Shown one piece after another: positions 13,928 to 25,535 of a DNA stretch of 64,000 nt. Location: the NCBI RefSeq assembly GCF_008831285.2, contig NC_045145.1, positions 23,000,802-23,064,801 of the forward strand. The letters run 5' to 3'. A program made the translations under genes and the position numbers. The notes under the pieces were generated by a model. That model was given only the letters and a program-made list of their open reading frames with translations, was not told where the DNA came from and did not search any database. Each line of letters starts with the position of its first letter. The stretch's first letter is position 1. Source of the stretch: Nymphaea colorata (Eukaryota; Streptophyta; Magnoliopsida; Nymphaeales; Nymphaeaceae).

Positions 13928-15120
13928 ATGTAACTTCACACTCTGATGTATTGGACACTGGAGAGAGGTAATCTTGTGGATTTGAGAGCAACAATAAGAA
14001 GCAATAGATACTCTTTCATGGTATCATCATTTAGGCCACAGTGATCCGTGAACATGAAATGCTATATCCAAACCTTATCACCATCAAGGTTCTTTTCTCA
14101 CTTGATCATTCTTTAGATCAATATCTCTAACAATATGTGTGCATTTACTTGACATCTAATATAATTAAAAAGCATATCCAAACCTTGTCACCATCAAGGT
14201 TATCTTTTCTCACTCTCATTCTTTAGATCAAATATCTCTAACAGTATATGTGCATTTACTTGACGTCTAATATAATTAAAAAGCAGTATATAAGAAACTG
14301 TTTGAAGAACAGAGAAAGGGGAGAGCAAAAGCTGTTTGGCAGTGGTACTCCGCCTGCTCTCGCAAGCCACACACCACCCCCTCTCTCTCTCTTTCTCTGC
14401 CTCCAACGTTCATGGCTACACTGGGGCTTGGAGTGGAACCTAATTTGGTGCCACTCTCCATGCCATATGGCCTAGGAGCATAGAGCCTGCTCCTATAGAT
14501 ATTGAATTGGGGAGGTGAGATTTTCGAGCTTACCAGCTATGCTATGCCCCTTAAGCATTCTAAGTGTGTTGTGCATCGAATTTTAACATAGTTTCCTTCG
14601 GTTTTAGCGGTGGCAGTAATTGACTATACATCCATCAGTCCAAAGTTTGGTTGAAAATGTCTCTGCATTTGGAGACAAAGACAAAGAAGTAGGTGGCCAA
14701 TAATTATAAACAAAAAAATGGCAGAGGGCATATGAAAAAAATTTGGGGATTGATAATTTATAAAAGTCATCTAAAGTGGCTTTCGCTTAAAGACCATTAA
14801 GAGATGATCTAGACCGTTCATCCCACCAACCTAATGAGGAGATCACATCGTGTGGAGTGATAAAAGAATGAGATTCTCTAACCTTCCAAGTAATGCACCA
14901 AAAATATGCCACATTGCATTGGGCAACCGCTTGATATACATTTCCTTGAAAAGCATGTCAAGCCAATCGTGGGTGACCATGTCAATGTAAAATGCCGCCA
15001 TGCGTCCACGTGTTTGGTCGCATCGAGGCGGCCGCAGTCATGATGTGGTGGAACGCAGCCATGTGTTATAAGATGGTAGGTTCGCATCACATTGTAAATG
15101 AACAGTTATAAAAATGGTTG
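13928..15120. other. Intergenic stretch downstream of the ALDH gene
   Basis: No gene recognised. It holds the ALDH 3' UTR and a two-copy tandem repeat (14064-14285). The short ORFs over the CT-rich run near 14380 are low-complexity. Confidence 0.55.
14064..14285. repeat. Two-copy tandem duplication, period 110 bp
   Basis: ATATCCAAACCTTATCACC at 14064 recurs as ATATCCAAACCTTGTCACC at 14174. Both copies run through the CTTTAGATCAA, TGCATTTACTTGAC and TAATATAATTAAAAAGCA stretches with a few substitutions and small indels. It lies just past the ALDH stop codon, probably in or near its 3' UTR. Confidence 0.9.
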
Positions 15121-15130
15121 GGGGTGGAGG

Positions 15131-15540
15131 GTGTCAAGGGATCAGATTCGAATCAGATATATCCTTAATCATATCCGTTTTTTCGAATATTCATATGTTC
15201 GGATTTGAATTCGAATAAAGAAAAGCCGTATCTGAATCTGAATCCAAATGCGAAATCCGATTTCACAATTCGAATCTGATCCGAATTCAATTTTTATATT
15301 TATATCCGAATCCGAATCCAAATTTTGAATCGGATTTTACCAATTTTCAAAATTTAATATCATTCAATACTGGATATTTAGCTAAAAATGAATATGATCC
15401 AAATCTGTATTTAAATCTGATCAGATATTTATGTATATCCGAATCCCAGCGGATGCCATTTATTAAATCCGAATCTGATCCGATTCTTTTCATACTGGAT
15501 TGGTCGGATATCCGATTTAAATGTGATATATTGATCCCTA
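15131..15540 (+). repeat. GGATTCGAAT-type dispersed repeat, copy 1
   Basis: About 410 bp built of degenerate GGATTCGAAT/ATCCGAATC words. It begins GGTGTCAAGGGATCAGATTC and ends near TTGATCCCTAA. The segment GATATATCCTTAATCATATC recurs in reverse complement at 36290. The ends suggest a TAGGGATGTCAA-type terminus, as in hAT-like MITEs, but I see no target-site duplication here. Confidence 0.7.
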
Positions 15541-15896
15541 ACAGGCAAGTGGTCACTATGTTTTTCAACTTTAAATACAATTTTTTTATACAATAAATAA
15601 AGAAAAATAAAAATATGAAGACTTATGTACATCTCATGTAAGCATCACTCCATTATCTTTCCACATATGGACCCATCTTTGAATAAAATGGGAACCTCTC
15701 CAATTTTCTCTCTCCCTCTCTCTCTCTCTTTCTCATGATCCCTAGAACACTTCAAGAACAAAGCCACTCAAATAGGGCTAGCCACTTAGATCTATTGTAT
15801 TTTCAATTTTCATATAAACTGGATTAAATCACACAATATTTGTCTTTTAAATTAGCCAAAATACAATTTGTCGCGTGCTTTAAAATGTCATCCTTA

Positions 15897-16359
15897 GGGC
15901 CCATTTGATGGGTGAGTGAAATTTAACGCGGTAAATTTACCATGGTAAATTTTTCTGAAAAAATTTACAGGATGAAATTTCTTCTCATAAATTTTTCTGA
16001 AAAAATTTACAGGATGAAATTTCTCCCTCTTCCAATCTGAGACCCTGTTTGATGCGCAAGAAGAATTTATCGTGGTAAATTTAACCTTGTTTGATGCACA
16101 AAAAGAATTAAACATGGTAAATTTAATCATGTTTGATTCATAAAAAAAATTATGTTGTTTTTTTTGTGTCTTCTCCTCTCCAAATTTAGCTACCTTTGCC
16201 CTTGCCTTTTCATCAAAGTATGATTTCTTCTCCAAAAGAAGGCCGACCCTTGTGATGTATCGAATTTTTGGCCTTTACCAATCATTTGGGTCCCAAAAAG
16301 ATCATTTCCATGGTCATAGCTAACTTGTTGAAGCAGCCTCACCTGGTGTCATCTTCCTA

Positions 16360-16404
<45 letters not shown>

Positions 16405-17137
16405 GTGAATTCATTTTTGCTTCCGAATTAGCTCATTTTTGGCTTCTTGCGGCTACCCACTTTACATGTTCAAGGTTGATTTAAAAAAACATTTTGCCTA
16501 GATCACTAACTAACACAACAATTTTCATTTGCAAAATAATATTTGAAGTTTGAAGGCAGCAAATCACGTTTTTCTCATCAAGTGTTCATATTTATGGAGA
16601 AAAAACATAAAACATCAGGCCTGCAAAGAGGGACACAGAGACAGGGCAGCAAATCCAACGCCCAAATCTCTATTTGAGGAGAAGCGAGAGAGATATTGAT
16701 GAGAGACTCACGGGGCAGTAACAGAGTTACAGAGGGAAAGGAGCGGCAAATGTGGCAGTGGCCTACCAGTGAGAAGCCAGAGAAGAACGACTTACGGCAA
16801 TAGAGAAAGAGAGAAATGGAAGACAACAGAGAAAGGGAAAAAGGAAGAAAGTGTACCAGCTGAGGAGCGGAGAGGCGACGGCGACGGTCAGAGCGGTGAG
16901 GCCTCTGTGCGACGGTGAGAAGGCAGGAGGGAGGAGGAGCTGCGGAGGGAAGTTGAGAGGGGTGAAATGAGTCCGAAACAAGAAACTCGAGCGGGTGAAA
17001 TTTCACCTGCTCCCTTTTGCGTTAAACGGGTGAAATTTCACTCCCTTTAATGGGTTTTCAATCGGGCGGGTGAAATTTCACCCGCCCGTACAGATTTCCC
17101 CCTCCCCACAACATTTCACTCGCCCATCAAACGGGCC
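15897..17137. mobile_element. PIF/Harbinger-like non-autonomous element, 1.24 kb
   Basis: The left end reads GGGCCCATTTGATGGGTGAG and the right end, reverse-complemented, GGCCCGTTTGATGGGCGAGT. Both are flanked by TTA (15894-15896 and 17138-17140), the 3-bp target typical of PIF/Harbinger/Tourist elements. The interior has repeats of GTGAAATTTCACCCGC-like sequence, a long poly-T run (about 16359-16400) and a G-rich part at 16700-16970. No transposase is seen, so it would depend on an autonomous relative. Confidence 0.75.
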
Positions 17138-20100
17138 TTAATGAAAAATTTTCCCTCCATCAGCAATTAGTTGGTTCCGAAGCGAGCTTCGTTGGATCAG
17201 CTTGAGCAGGGCTTGACTCAACCATCTACCATTTGTAATATTATTGAAAACGGTTTACTAGATTCGGGTTGCAGATGACTCACGCCAGCTTAAACTAGTC
17301 AGGATTGCTTCAAGACCTCAGTGGTTTTATGATACACGCTTTAATTTGAATGTCACGCATGCCGCCGTTTGAGTTCAAGAAAAGTAGCGCTCATAAGAAT
17401 CAAACTGATGGCTAGACTATTACCAGCCCACAGGCACCACCAGCCATTGATTGAATTGAAGTCTTGAACTCAACTTGTTAAAATATAAGGGTCCAGCTTA
17501 GCTTTTTGCTTGGCTCCTGTCATTGTTTATAGCCCTTTCATACTCGAACGTGCACCCATTTTGTTTTTATTAAATAAAACAATTATAGTGATTTCTAGAA
17601 ACCTATATAATCCCAATAAAACTAAAATTTTGAAATAATGGCCGTGTTATACATATTATAGAACTTAATTGATGTTTTAGCATAATCTTATGGGTTTTTG
17701 TTTAAAATACAAATATTCCTAAAAATTAAGATTAACCATTTGAAATAAGATCAACTAACAAAAAATAACGGGCATTAATTAACCATGAAAGCAAAAAAGA
17801 AATAAAAATCAAATACAGCTCAGACCTCATTGCTTGAGTGTAAGCTAAAACTAACCTGGGCATCGGCCTGTCACCCAAAAATCGAGTCCGAGTTCAGCCC
17901 GGTTAAAAAAAATATTTTTTAATATAAAATAATTTTTTTTAATAATAGAATATATATCATTATTAAATAAATTAAATCGAGCCGAATAAGGTCAACCCTG
18001 GCCGGCCTGAGCTGAAACCCAACTTAATTTAATTCTCCTTTGATATGGTAGTCTACTCTAGAGCTGCCTCAAGACTTGATCAAACTTATGGTTACACATT
18101 TCAACTTGAGAATAGTGACTGAATATGAAACTGAAACACGTGATGGGAATATGAAATCAATATCCTTTTCCCATGAGCTGCCTTGCCGCCTGGTTGCGCT
18201 ATGATTACCTATGAAGCTAATGACCCTCCAATTAATGAGGCAGTTTTTTCGATGTTGAAATGAGTTTTGAGCCATAAAAAAACCTAGTAGCTCAGGCTCT
18301 TTCTGTAACACTCCATAAGTTTAGTCTTGTATCGAAAATTATGAAGGATATTTAAGGGTTTATAAAGGGAGGTCATTAATGAAATGATTGTCCTGGTTCC
18401 TACCATTTTTGAGGCTGGAGCCGAAACCCTTAGAGGGCAAGTTGAGATCTGCTGAACCAAAGGCCCGAGCCTATGTGTAGGTCGGGTTGTTACACTCCCT
18501 TTCTCTTTCTCAGAGACACCATATATAGCTGACTTCATGCACTTTCTAATCATATATTCAGCAATCTAGTTTTGATTATCTAAAACTAGTATATTTGTCT
18601 TTTTATAATAAGAAAAATTTTGACTACCAAAATCAGACATTCTTTTCCTTAAAAATCAACTTGAACAAAAGCATATTTTATAACAAACAAGAAGCAGCAA
18701 ACAAATTTGCATAATTTAAATTATCTCAGGTGCTGCGTGATACCACTCACTTCTACAGCTCACCCCTACCCCTTTTTACTTCAAGCTCTTGTGGGGGCAA
18801 TGGCCCTCCATTAGGGATGAAATTGTGTCTGTGGTTATCATTATAAACAAGGTAAAGACCTAAGTCAACTTGAAATGTTGAGGCTTTCTTTGGCAAGTCG
18901 ACGTGTTTTTATGCAACAACGCCGAAGAGAGCTCATTAGCACAAAGACTTTTCATGGAATATTTAGCTATGTTGTTTTTTATGGAATATTTAGACAAGGA
19001 GAAATAATGTTTTCTTCATAAGAATATGTATGACTTTCAAGTTTTACTTTTCAATATCTGGGTTAAATAATCTTGGGGTGCTGATCTAATCTCTACTTTT
19101 GCTTATTATTTCTCTTTCTGATTCCTTGTATGCTTTAAAGTCATTATTCATGGATATATATATATATATGAAAAATTGGCGAAAAACTAGACACTACGTA
19201 CGTCAGGCATAAAAACCAGACCTAATGATTTTTTTGTTAAAAAACTATTTGTAAATAAAATGTAAACATCTGAATATGTTTATAAAGACTATTTAGATAT
19301 AAAACATGGTTTGATCTAAGTTGTTTTAATGAAAAATATTGATTTTTTTTATTATTATGCTATGGGGCTTGTTCACTTTTTTTATTATAAAAACACCATT
19401 AAAGTTTTAACAAATGATCAACTTAGTATATGTTACACCAACCTCTTTTTTAAGATCACATCAATAAAGTTAGGTTGAAAAAATAAATAAATAAATAAAT
19501 CAAAATCAAAGGATCTGATTTTTATTGACCTGGTTTTTACCAATTTCTCTCTCTTTTTCTCTCTCTCTCTCTAAATCCTCTGGTCTTCTAGCTTGCAATG
19601 GGCTATGTATGTGAAGCCCTTATTCTGTTGGGAAAAAAAGTCCTACATATATAGTATATTTAAAGACATGCATTCAACCTCTTGTGCCTTAAGGCGGTAG
19701 GCGTGACATTCAAGTTGAAGGGTGTTCCGTTTTATCACTGACATCGATGCAGCTGAAGACCCCAGAAGCAGGAGGAATGAAGGGACCTTCGGGCTTCGCT
19801 TCGAGCTGTGAGATTGACTCTCTTGCTCACCCGAAAAGACATGCATTCAACCAGTTTGGTGGTCTTGATTGGTTTGAAGTGAAATCCTGTGGCTGTCCAT
19901 GCTGCGTTAGGGAATGCAGGTGTGTGTCTGAAACCCTTATTTAGTTGAAAGCAGGAAAAATCCTATATATCTAATATATTCAACCAGCCCCGTCTTGTTG
20001 ATTGATTTGACTGGTCACTTAATTTTCAAGCAATTAATTTCTTACTCGAATTTTCTAGAATCTGCCTTATGAAAGTGACAAAAATATGAAATTATAAAGA

Positions 20101-21525
20101 ATATGCCTGATAGGTGTACCGATAAAATTGTAATGAAAAATTGAATCCCATTGATCACTAAATTGTATGACAAAATTATTATATGTCACTAAAAAATCAT
20201 CACAAAAGATGAATTCGATTGTTAGATGGAAAGTGCATTTCATTGTCAAAACCGAATTGAAATACATCTTTTGCGATAGTTGTTAATGACACAAAATAAA
20301 AAAAATAATCAAGTTGATGAAAGCAAACCAGTTAAATGAGGGAAACAACTCGCTTCGGAGGCCAGAGTTGATGCAGCTAATAAATTGGATAATGACGTGA
20401 ACATTCTGTTCTCATCGACCATCCCCCAGTACGGCCGATGCGGACCGTCCACGGCAAATTTTCAGGCGATATCGAACCAACACATCAGGGTGACTCAAAC
20501 ATGGGGTGGACAACTAAGGGCCACCGCGTAGAGAAAGTACAACAAAATGTGGCCTGTAGTTGGGCCACATTTTCTATGCTAAAACCAGATTCTTAATATG
20601 CTTCTAGTCGCATCTAGATTTTTTGAATTTATGAGTTTTAAATGGTACTAAATTCTGCTAATGGCGGAGTTAAAAATTTTGAATTAAAAAGACTCATTAA
20701 GAATAATTTAAAAACTTAAGGGTCATCAATATATTATATATATTTTAGTGTAAATTATTAAATCATGAATTTAATTTTAAAATTTTGAAACTATAGTTTT
20801 TGAGACAAACACAATTAGGTCGGCAAATTTGATGAGAAAAATACAAACACTTATAATAATTTGGTTGCCGCTTTTTAGGATGAGAACCAAAGCAGGGAGA
20901 TGTGGACGTCATATCCTTGCGTTCATGCAACCCTTGAAGTCGGCAAGTTGGAACGCTCGGCAAAGCTTGTCTGTTTGCGTCATCTAAAGGATAAGACGTT
21001 TGATCCCGTCTTCCTTTTGTTCCTGATCCATCTGAACAAGTCGCACCCAACCAACCGCGAGAAAGACCACATGCCTTTCTTCACCCACCTTTTATTTTCA
21101 ACAGCGACCTTTGGCGATTGTTTCTTAAAATATCGCGATAAAATCGACACGGTTTTGGAAACGGCGAAAACCAAGAAAGGAACTTGGTATCCGCGAAGGA
21201 TCGCAAATTTTGAGAACTTTGTATTCTCATTCGATATTATTATTATATCATCCGATCTACGGACCTAACGTGCTCCGGAATTTTAAAAGGTTAAATTTCC
21301 GTCTTTTTTGTTTTCAAATTTAAAACGAGATTTTGTTGGTTTTCTCCAGGGATGAGATTGAGATTCGTTCGAGGGGAAGAGTGGGACCTACGGGTATGGG
21401 CCTCCAGATCCGATATTTTCGGTCCACGGCCGACGCCAGGAAGAAATAATTGTTCGGGTCAAACCTTCCTCTCACTCACTCCTGCATGTCGACGCGAACT
21501 AACCCGGAGTCTTCTTCCCCCCGTG
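17138..21525. other. Intergenic stretch, no gene recognised
   Basis: AT-rich DNA with a possible solo LTR (18304-18494), a (TA)n patch near 19156 and locally repeated words. For example AGACATGCATTCAACC occurs near 19662 and 19838, and a similar TCCTA-TATAT-ATATTCAACC stretch lies at each side of 19680-19985. A 122-codon ORF at 20900-21268 resembles nothing I know. Confidence 0.5.
18304..18494. mobile_element. Possible short solo LTR
   Basis: A 191-bp block starts TGTAACACTCC and ends GGTTGTTACA, so it has TG..CA ends inside a TGTAACA/TGTTACA inverted terminus, as in small plant LTRs. Flanking pentamers CTTTC and CTCCC match only partly. No second LTR or coding part is seen nearby. Confidence 0.35.
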
Positions 21526-21543
21526 CATGCATTTGCCACGTGG
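21526..21543 (+). promoter_or_regulatory. RY element next to a palindromic G-box
   Basis: CATGCAT (21526-21532) is followed three bases later by CCACGTGG (21536-21543). In plants RY motifs bind B3 factors (ABI3/FUS3 type) and G-boxes/ABREs bind bZIP factors (ABI5/ABF type). The pair lies about 345 bp upstream of the U-box gene ATG. Confidence 0.55.
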
Positions 21544-21625
21544 TGGAGATCCGACGGCTGAGATCTCGAAGGAGCTCGGAAGATCGGGTCCGTCCGTTTC
21601 AAGAGGTTGGCGACAAGAGATGGCG

Positions 21626-21633
21626 ACACGTGT
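21626..21633 (+). promoter_or_regulatory. ACGT-core G-box/ABRE
   Basis: ACACGTGT palindrome, about 100 bp upstream of the TATA box of the U-box gene. Confidence 0.5.
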
Positions 21634-21706
21634 AGGTCTTTTCCCTCGGATGCGAATCGTTGGATCCCCTCCATCGGGGAAGCTCGACCAAGGGGCGAGT
21701 CGACCG

Positions 21707-21714
21707 CCACGTGT
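21707..21714 (+). promoter_or_regulatory. ACGT-core ABRE
   Basis: CCACGTGT lies 14 bp before the TATA box. It is the third ACGT motif within 180 bp. Confidence 0.5.
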
Positions 21715-21728
21715 CCGTCGAAAATTTC

Positions 21729-21735
21729 TATATAT
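21729..21735 (+). promoter_or_regulatory. TATA box of the U-box gene
   Basis: TATATAT in the context TTCTATATATGGG. A start site about 30 bp downstream would give a leader of roughly 120 nt containing the (TC)n run at 21803-21845. This favours the ATG at 21887 over the upstream in-frame ATG at 21527, which lies before the TATA box. Confidence 0.6.
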
Positions 21736-21886
21736 GGGTTGCCACCTCTGCGGTCTTCCTCAAACCGACCCTCTCACCGGAAAAAACTCCCAACGCCTGG
21801 TTTCTCTCTCTCTCTCTCTCTCTGTCTATCTATCGCTCTCTCTTTCCTTCTTCGAAGACCGTTGGAGAACAGACGGGCAATCTTCA

Positions 21887-23929
21887 ATGGCACCGAATTC
21901 CGGGCACCGGATTTTCGCGTTCCAAGGGGCACCGCCCTGCCACGACGCCGACCCGGCGGCGCTTCTCGCCGTGCTGATTGAGATAGCCGGACGGGCTTCC
22001 AGGCGGCACGTGCGGGACGTCAACGCTCGGGAGCTCGCCCGCCAGGCCGGCGTCCTCCTGGCTCTCTTTGAGGATATTCGAGACCGGTACCCGCAGAAGC
22101 GGCCGCCTCCGGCTTGCGCGCTCTCGCTCTCCGAGCTCTACCTGGTGCTCAGGAAGTTGGATTGGTTTCTTGAAGAGTATGCCACCGCGGCCGGCAGCGG
22201 CGGCCGCCTCTGGCTCCTGATGAACGCCGAGCGCGTCGCCACCGAGCTCCGGATCCTCGCGCGGGACGTCGCTACTGCGCTCGACGTCCTTCCGATGCGT
22301 CGGCTGGATATCGAGGCCGAAGTGAAGGAGCTCGTCTGGTTGGTGAAGAAGCAGGCGAGGCAAGCGGCGATGACGGTCGATCCTGCCGACAGTTGGGCCG
22401 CGAGAGAAGTCGCTGCGGTGTTCAGGGGGTTCGAGCGAAAGATAGCGCCGGATTCCGGCTGCCTGCGACGGATCCTCGATTACCTGGAGATAACGAGCTG
22501 GGACCGGTGCAATGAAGGGATTCGGTTCCTTGAAGAGGAGCTCGAATTGTTGAAAGCCTCCGGCAAGGAGCGGGAGAAGGAACTTACCGAGGCTTTGATC
22601 GGACTCTTGCTGTACTGCCGGTGCGTGCTCTTCGACTCGACGAAGCGATCGCGGGAGGGCCACGTAGCCGAACGCAGGGACGACAGCAAGGAAGCTGTTG
22701 CGCTCATGAACATTGAAGATTTCCGGTGTCCGATCTCTCTGGAGCTTATGACGGACCCCGTGACTCTGGAGACGGGACAGACTTACGATCGGGCTTCGAT
22801 CCTCGAATGGTTCAAGGCCGGAAACTTCACCTGCCCGAAGACGGGGAAGAAGATCGGGACATCAAATTTGATCCCTAACATTGTTCTGCGCAGCCTAATA
22901 GAGCAATTCTGTCGCTTAAAGGGCATTCCGTTTAACGGAGGGGACGGCCACCGCCGGAGTCCGGGAGCGGCGCCTCTCGAAAGCAGCATTACAGCCATGG
23001 AAGCGAGACGGATGATATTCGAAGTGCTCGTTGACAGATTGACAACGGGAACTCCCGCAGAAAAGGGGAATTCGGCGTTCGAGATCCGATTGCTCACAAA
23101 ATTCAGCGTCGTCGATCGAGCACGATTGGCGGAGGGCGACGCGATTCCCGCCTTAATCGATCTGCTCTACTCGACGAGTCCAATCACTCAAGAGAACGCC
23201 GCGGCCGCACTTCTGAATCTCTCGAAGCACGCTACCTGCAGGAGCAGAATAGTGGAGGAAGGCGGCCTGAGACCGATCCTCCGCGTTGTCAGGTCGGGCT
23301 ACAGGATGGAAGCTCGGCAGACGGCTGCCGCGGCCGTCTTCTACCTCTCGTCAATCGACGAGTACCGGAGAATAATCGGAGAAATGCCCGGCGCGATTCC
23401 GGCCCTCGTCGACCTGCTCAAATGCGGCAACTCCCGGGGGAAGAAGAACGCCGCGGTGGCGATCTTCGCGCTGCTGCTGCTTCCCGAAAACTACCAGCAG
23501 GTGCTGGACGCTGGAGCCGTCCCCTGTCTCGTCGACCTCCTGTCCAGCGAGAGAAACGATCTCGTGAACGACTCCCTGGCGGTGATCGCGCGGCTCGCGG
23601 AGCAACCGGAGGGAACTGAAGCCATCCTGGAAGCGTCCATCGTACCAATGCTAGCGAGCTTCCTCCACTCTTACGCCTCCCCTGCAGCGAAGGAGTTCTG
23701 CGTCTCCACTCTGCTGTCCCTCTGCATCAACGGAGGCGACCACGTCGTGTCCGCTCTGAGCAAGACGCCGTCTCTCATGGCCTCCCTCTACACTCTCCTC
23801 AGCAGCGGCACTTCTCGCGCTAGCAAGAAGGCAAGCTCGCTGCTCAAGATCCTCCACAATTACTACTGCCTGCATTCGGGTGACCAGAACGGTCCCGTTC
23901 ACGGGGAATACATTGTTCGTGTACAGTAA
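21887..23929 (+). CDS. U-box/ARM-repeat E3 ubiquitin ligase, PUB18/19-like
   Basis: An intronless ORF of 680 codons. Residues about 1-250 form the helical N-terminal (UND-like) region. The U-box lies at about 277-350 (FRCPISLELMTDPVTLETGQ, then YDRASILEWFKAGNFTCPKT), and ARM repeats follow from about 380 to 660 (for example AIPALIDLLYSTSPITQENA, AAAALLNLSKH, AVPCLVDLLSSERNDLVNDS). U-box proteins recruit E2 enzymes without zinc, and ARM repeats bind substrates. The U-box wording is closest, from memory, to Arabidopsis PUB18/PUB19, which modulate ABA and drought responses. The frame stays open upstream to an ATG at 21527, but that part is low-complexity and precedes the TATA box. The gene is much more GC-rich than its surroundings. 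ABRE/G-box and RY motifs upstream fit ABA-linked expression. Confidence 0.93.
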   Translation: MAPNSGHRIFAFQGAPPCHDADPAALLAVLIEIAGRASRRHVRDVNARELARQAGVLLALFEDIRDRYPQKRPPPACALSLSELYLVLRKLDWFLEEYATAAGSGGRLWLLMNAERVATELRILARDVATALDVLPMRRLDIEAEVKELVWLVKKQARQAAMTVDPADSWAAREVAAVFRGFERKIAPDSGCLRRILDYLEITSWDRCNEGIRFLEEELELLKASGKEREKELTEALIGLLLYCRCVLFDSTKRSREGHVAERRDDSKEAVALMNIEDFRCPISLELMTDPVTLETGQTYDRASILEWFKAGNFTCPKTGKKIGTSNLIPNIVLRSLIEQFCRLKGIPFNGGDGHRRSPGAAPLESSITAMEARRMIFEVLVDRLTTGTPAEKGNSAFEIRLLTKFSVVDRARLAEGDAIPALIDLLYSTSPITQENAAAALLNLSKHATCRSRIVEEGGLRPILRVVRSGYRMEARQTAAAAVFYLSSIDEYRRIIGEMPGAIPALVDLLKCGNSRGKKNAAVAIFALLLLPENYQQVLDAGAVPCLVDLLSSERNDLVNDSLAVIARLAEQPEGTEAILEASIVPMLASFLHSYASPAAKEFCVSTLLSLCINGGDHVVSALSKTPSLMASLYTLLSSGTSRASKKASSLLKILHNYYCLHSGDQNGPVHGEYIVRVQ

Positions 23930-25089
23930 GGAAACTCAGCCTCCTCCGTCTCCCATGCATCCATACGAGTACTTTTACAGAAACATGGATGCGCCATTTT
24001 TTTTCTTCTAGCTCGAATTTTTTAGAGCTAGAGGAAAACTTCGAGGTGTATATATACATATACTTGTGAACTTGTTCTCAAGATTCAATATTCTTTCAAA
24101 GTTTTTTAATAAAGGGTATCGATTTGATGCACAAAGAGTTGTTGAGCGTCGCAAAGTTGATGACGATTCAGAGATCCAAGCATTTGATGCGAATGTTTAA
24201 TTTGTTTCTACAATTTTTTTTTTTTCCCTTGAATGTTGATTCGAAGTTTAATAAGTCCGACCGGTTATGTTATACACCGGTTGGCCGGACAGAAAATTTT
24301 TGATATCACTGAGTTTTTATTGTTCACATATAGTACAGTAGCTAGGAAGAAGAATAACATGATGTTAGGTAATTTTATTGACCATGCCATAATCGTTGTT
24401 TCCAATGGAAATTAATTGTAGCTTTCTTAAATAGCAAGTTAATTGCGGAGTTCAGTTAAGTATTGCTATTGTACTTGAATGCTAGCAAATGCTGCCATTA
24501 ACTTGCTTAATTGGCGATTAATTGCGCTTCAGGTTGGTCTCTTTGCTCCATTATGGCAACTGAAGATCCAATTTCGCCAAATTGCTTGTTCTTAGATCCT
24601 TTCAATATTGGAAAAGAAATTGTGACGAAACATGAGTAAAGCAATTACATAGACCCAATCAACATGATCGATATCAAAAGCCATCTCCAAGTTGGAAAAT
24701 GTCATAAGGAAAAAGATGACATGGTTCTATGCTATAAGGGATTTCCATTTACAGGCCTACCATTTGGCTGTAATTTCATATTACAGGCTATTGGGCATCT
24801 GGTTTTTCCAGTAACGGTCTCACCTTCGCTGATGTAGAAAAGAGTCTAAATCATGATATGCTGAAGCACCTGAAAAATGTTTCTTTTAATCTTTTCAATT
24901 TTTTTCGACTTTTTTCAAGTCCTCAAAAAAAGTATTATTTTTTCACTAACTGGAGGTATTTTAGTCATTAATCATACTGCCACATGAAAAATTCGTACAC
25001 CAGTATGGGTAGGTGTTGGGTCTAAAATAATTGTGGACATTTGAATGGAAGATTTTCTAACTTTTCTGTTGTCCGATCGCTATCCCGAA

Positions 25090-25535
25090 GTTTTATGAAT
25101 TGGATTCAAATCAGATATATTGTTTACCATATTCGATTGACTAGGTGCTTACATATTCACATTTTATCTCCGATTTGAATATGAACAAAGAAAAGTTTAT
25201 ATCACATTAGAATTCGATTTTTATATTTATAATCCAAACCCACTCTGAGTCTGATTTTTATTTTCACATCCAAATTTGAATCCGGCTTTTAGGTGCCTAT
25301 CAAACTCTCAAAATCTATACATATTGGGGTAGAATATTTATTTGAAGAATCCGAATTCAAAGCCGAATTGGAATCCAATTATTGAAGGCCGAACCTGATC
25401 TGCATGGATGCCATTTCTTAAATCAAAACCTGATCCGATTTCTTTATCGGATATTAAATTTTTTTCCATGCCTGACATGTTTGAAGCAATTCGGCCGGAT
25501 GTCCGATCCAAATCTAATTCATTGACATCCCAATT
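25090..25535 (+). repeat. GGATTCGAAT-type dispersed repeat, copy 2
   Basis: A diverged copy with GATTCAAATCAGATATAT near the left end and CATTGACATCCCAA at the right. It shares the GGATGCCATTT.TTAAATC segment and the order of motifs with the copy at 15131. Confidence 0.6.

Noticed and set aside
16578-17006. 142-codon minus-strand ORF inside the Harbinger-like element
   Set aside because: Its composition (Ser/Leu/Pro-rich) and lack of the DDE transposase or Myb-like motifs argue against a real protein.
20900-21268. 122-codon plus-strand ORF
   Set aside because: No recognisable motif, no promoter or splice support; kept only as a remark in the intergenic entry.
21527-21886. 120-codon N-terminal extension of the U-box gene
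   Set aside because: It is in frame but lies across the promoter motifs, the TATA box and the CT-rich leader, and resembles no U-box protein N-terminus. The ATG at 21887 is preferred.
21884-22663. 259-codon minus-strand ORF opposite the U-box gene
   Set aside because: It is an antisense shadow of a GC-rich coding exon, with no recognisable domain.
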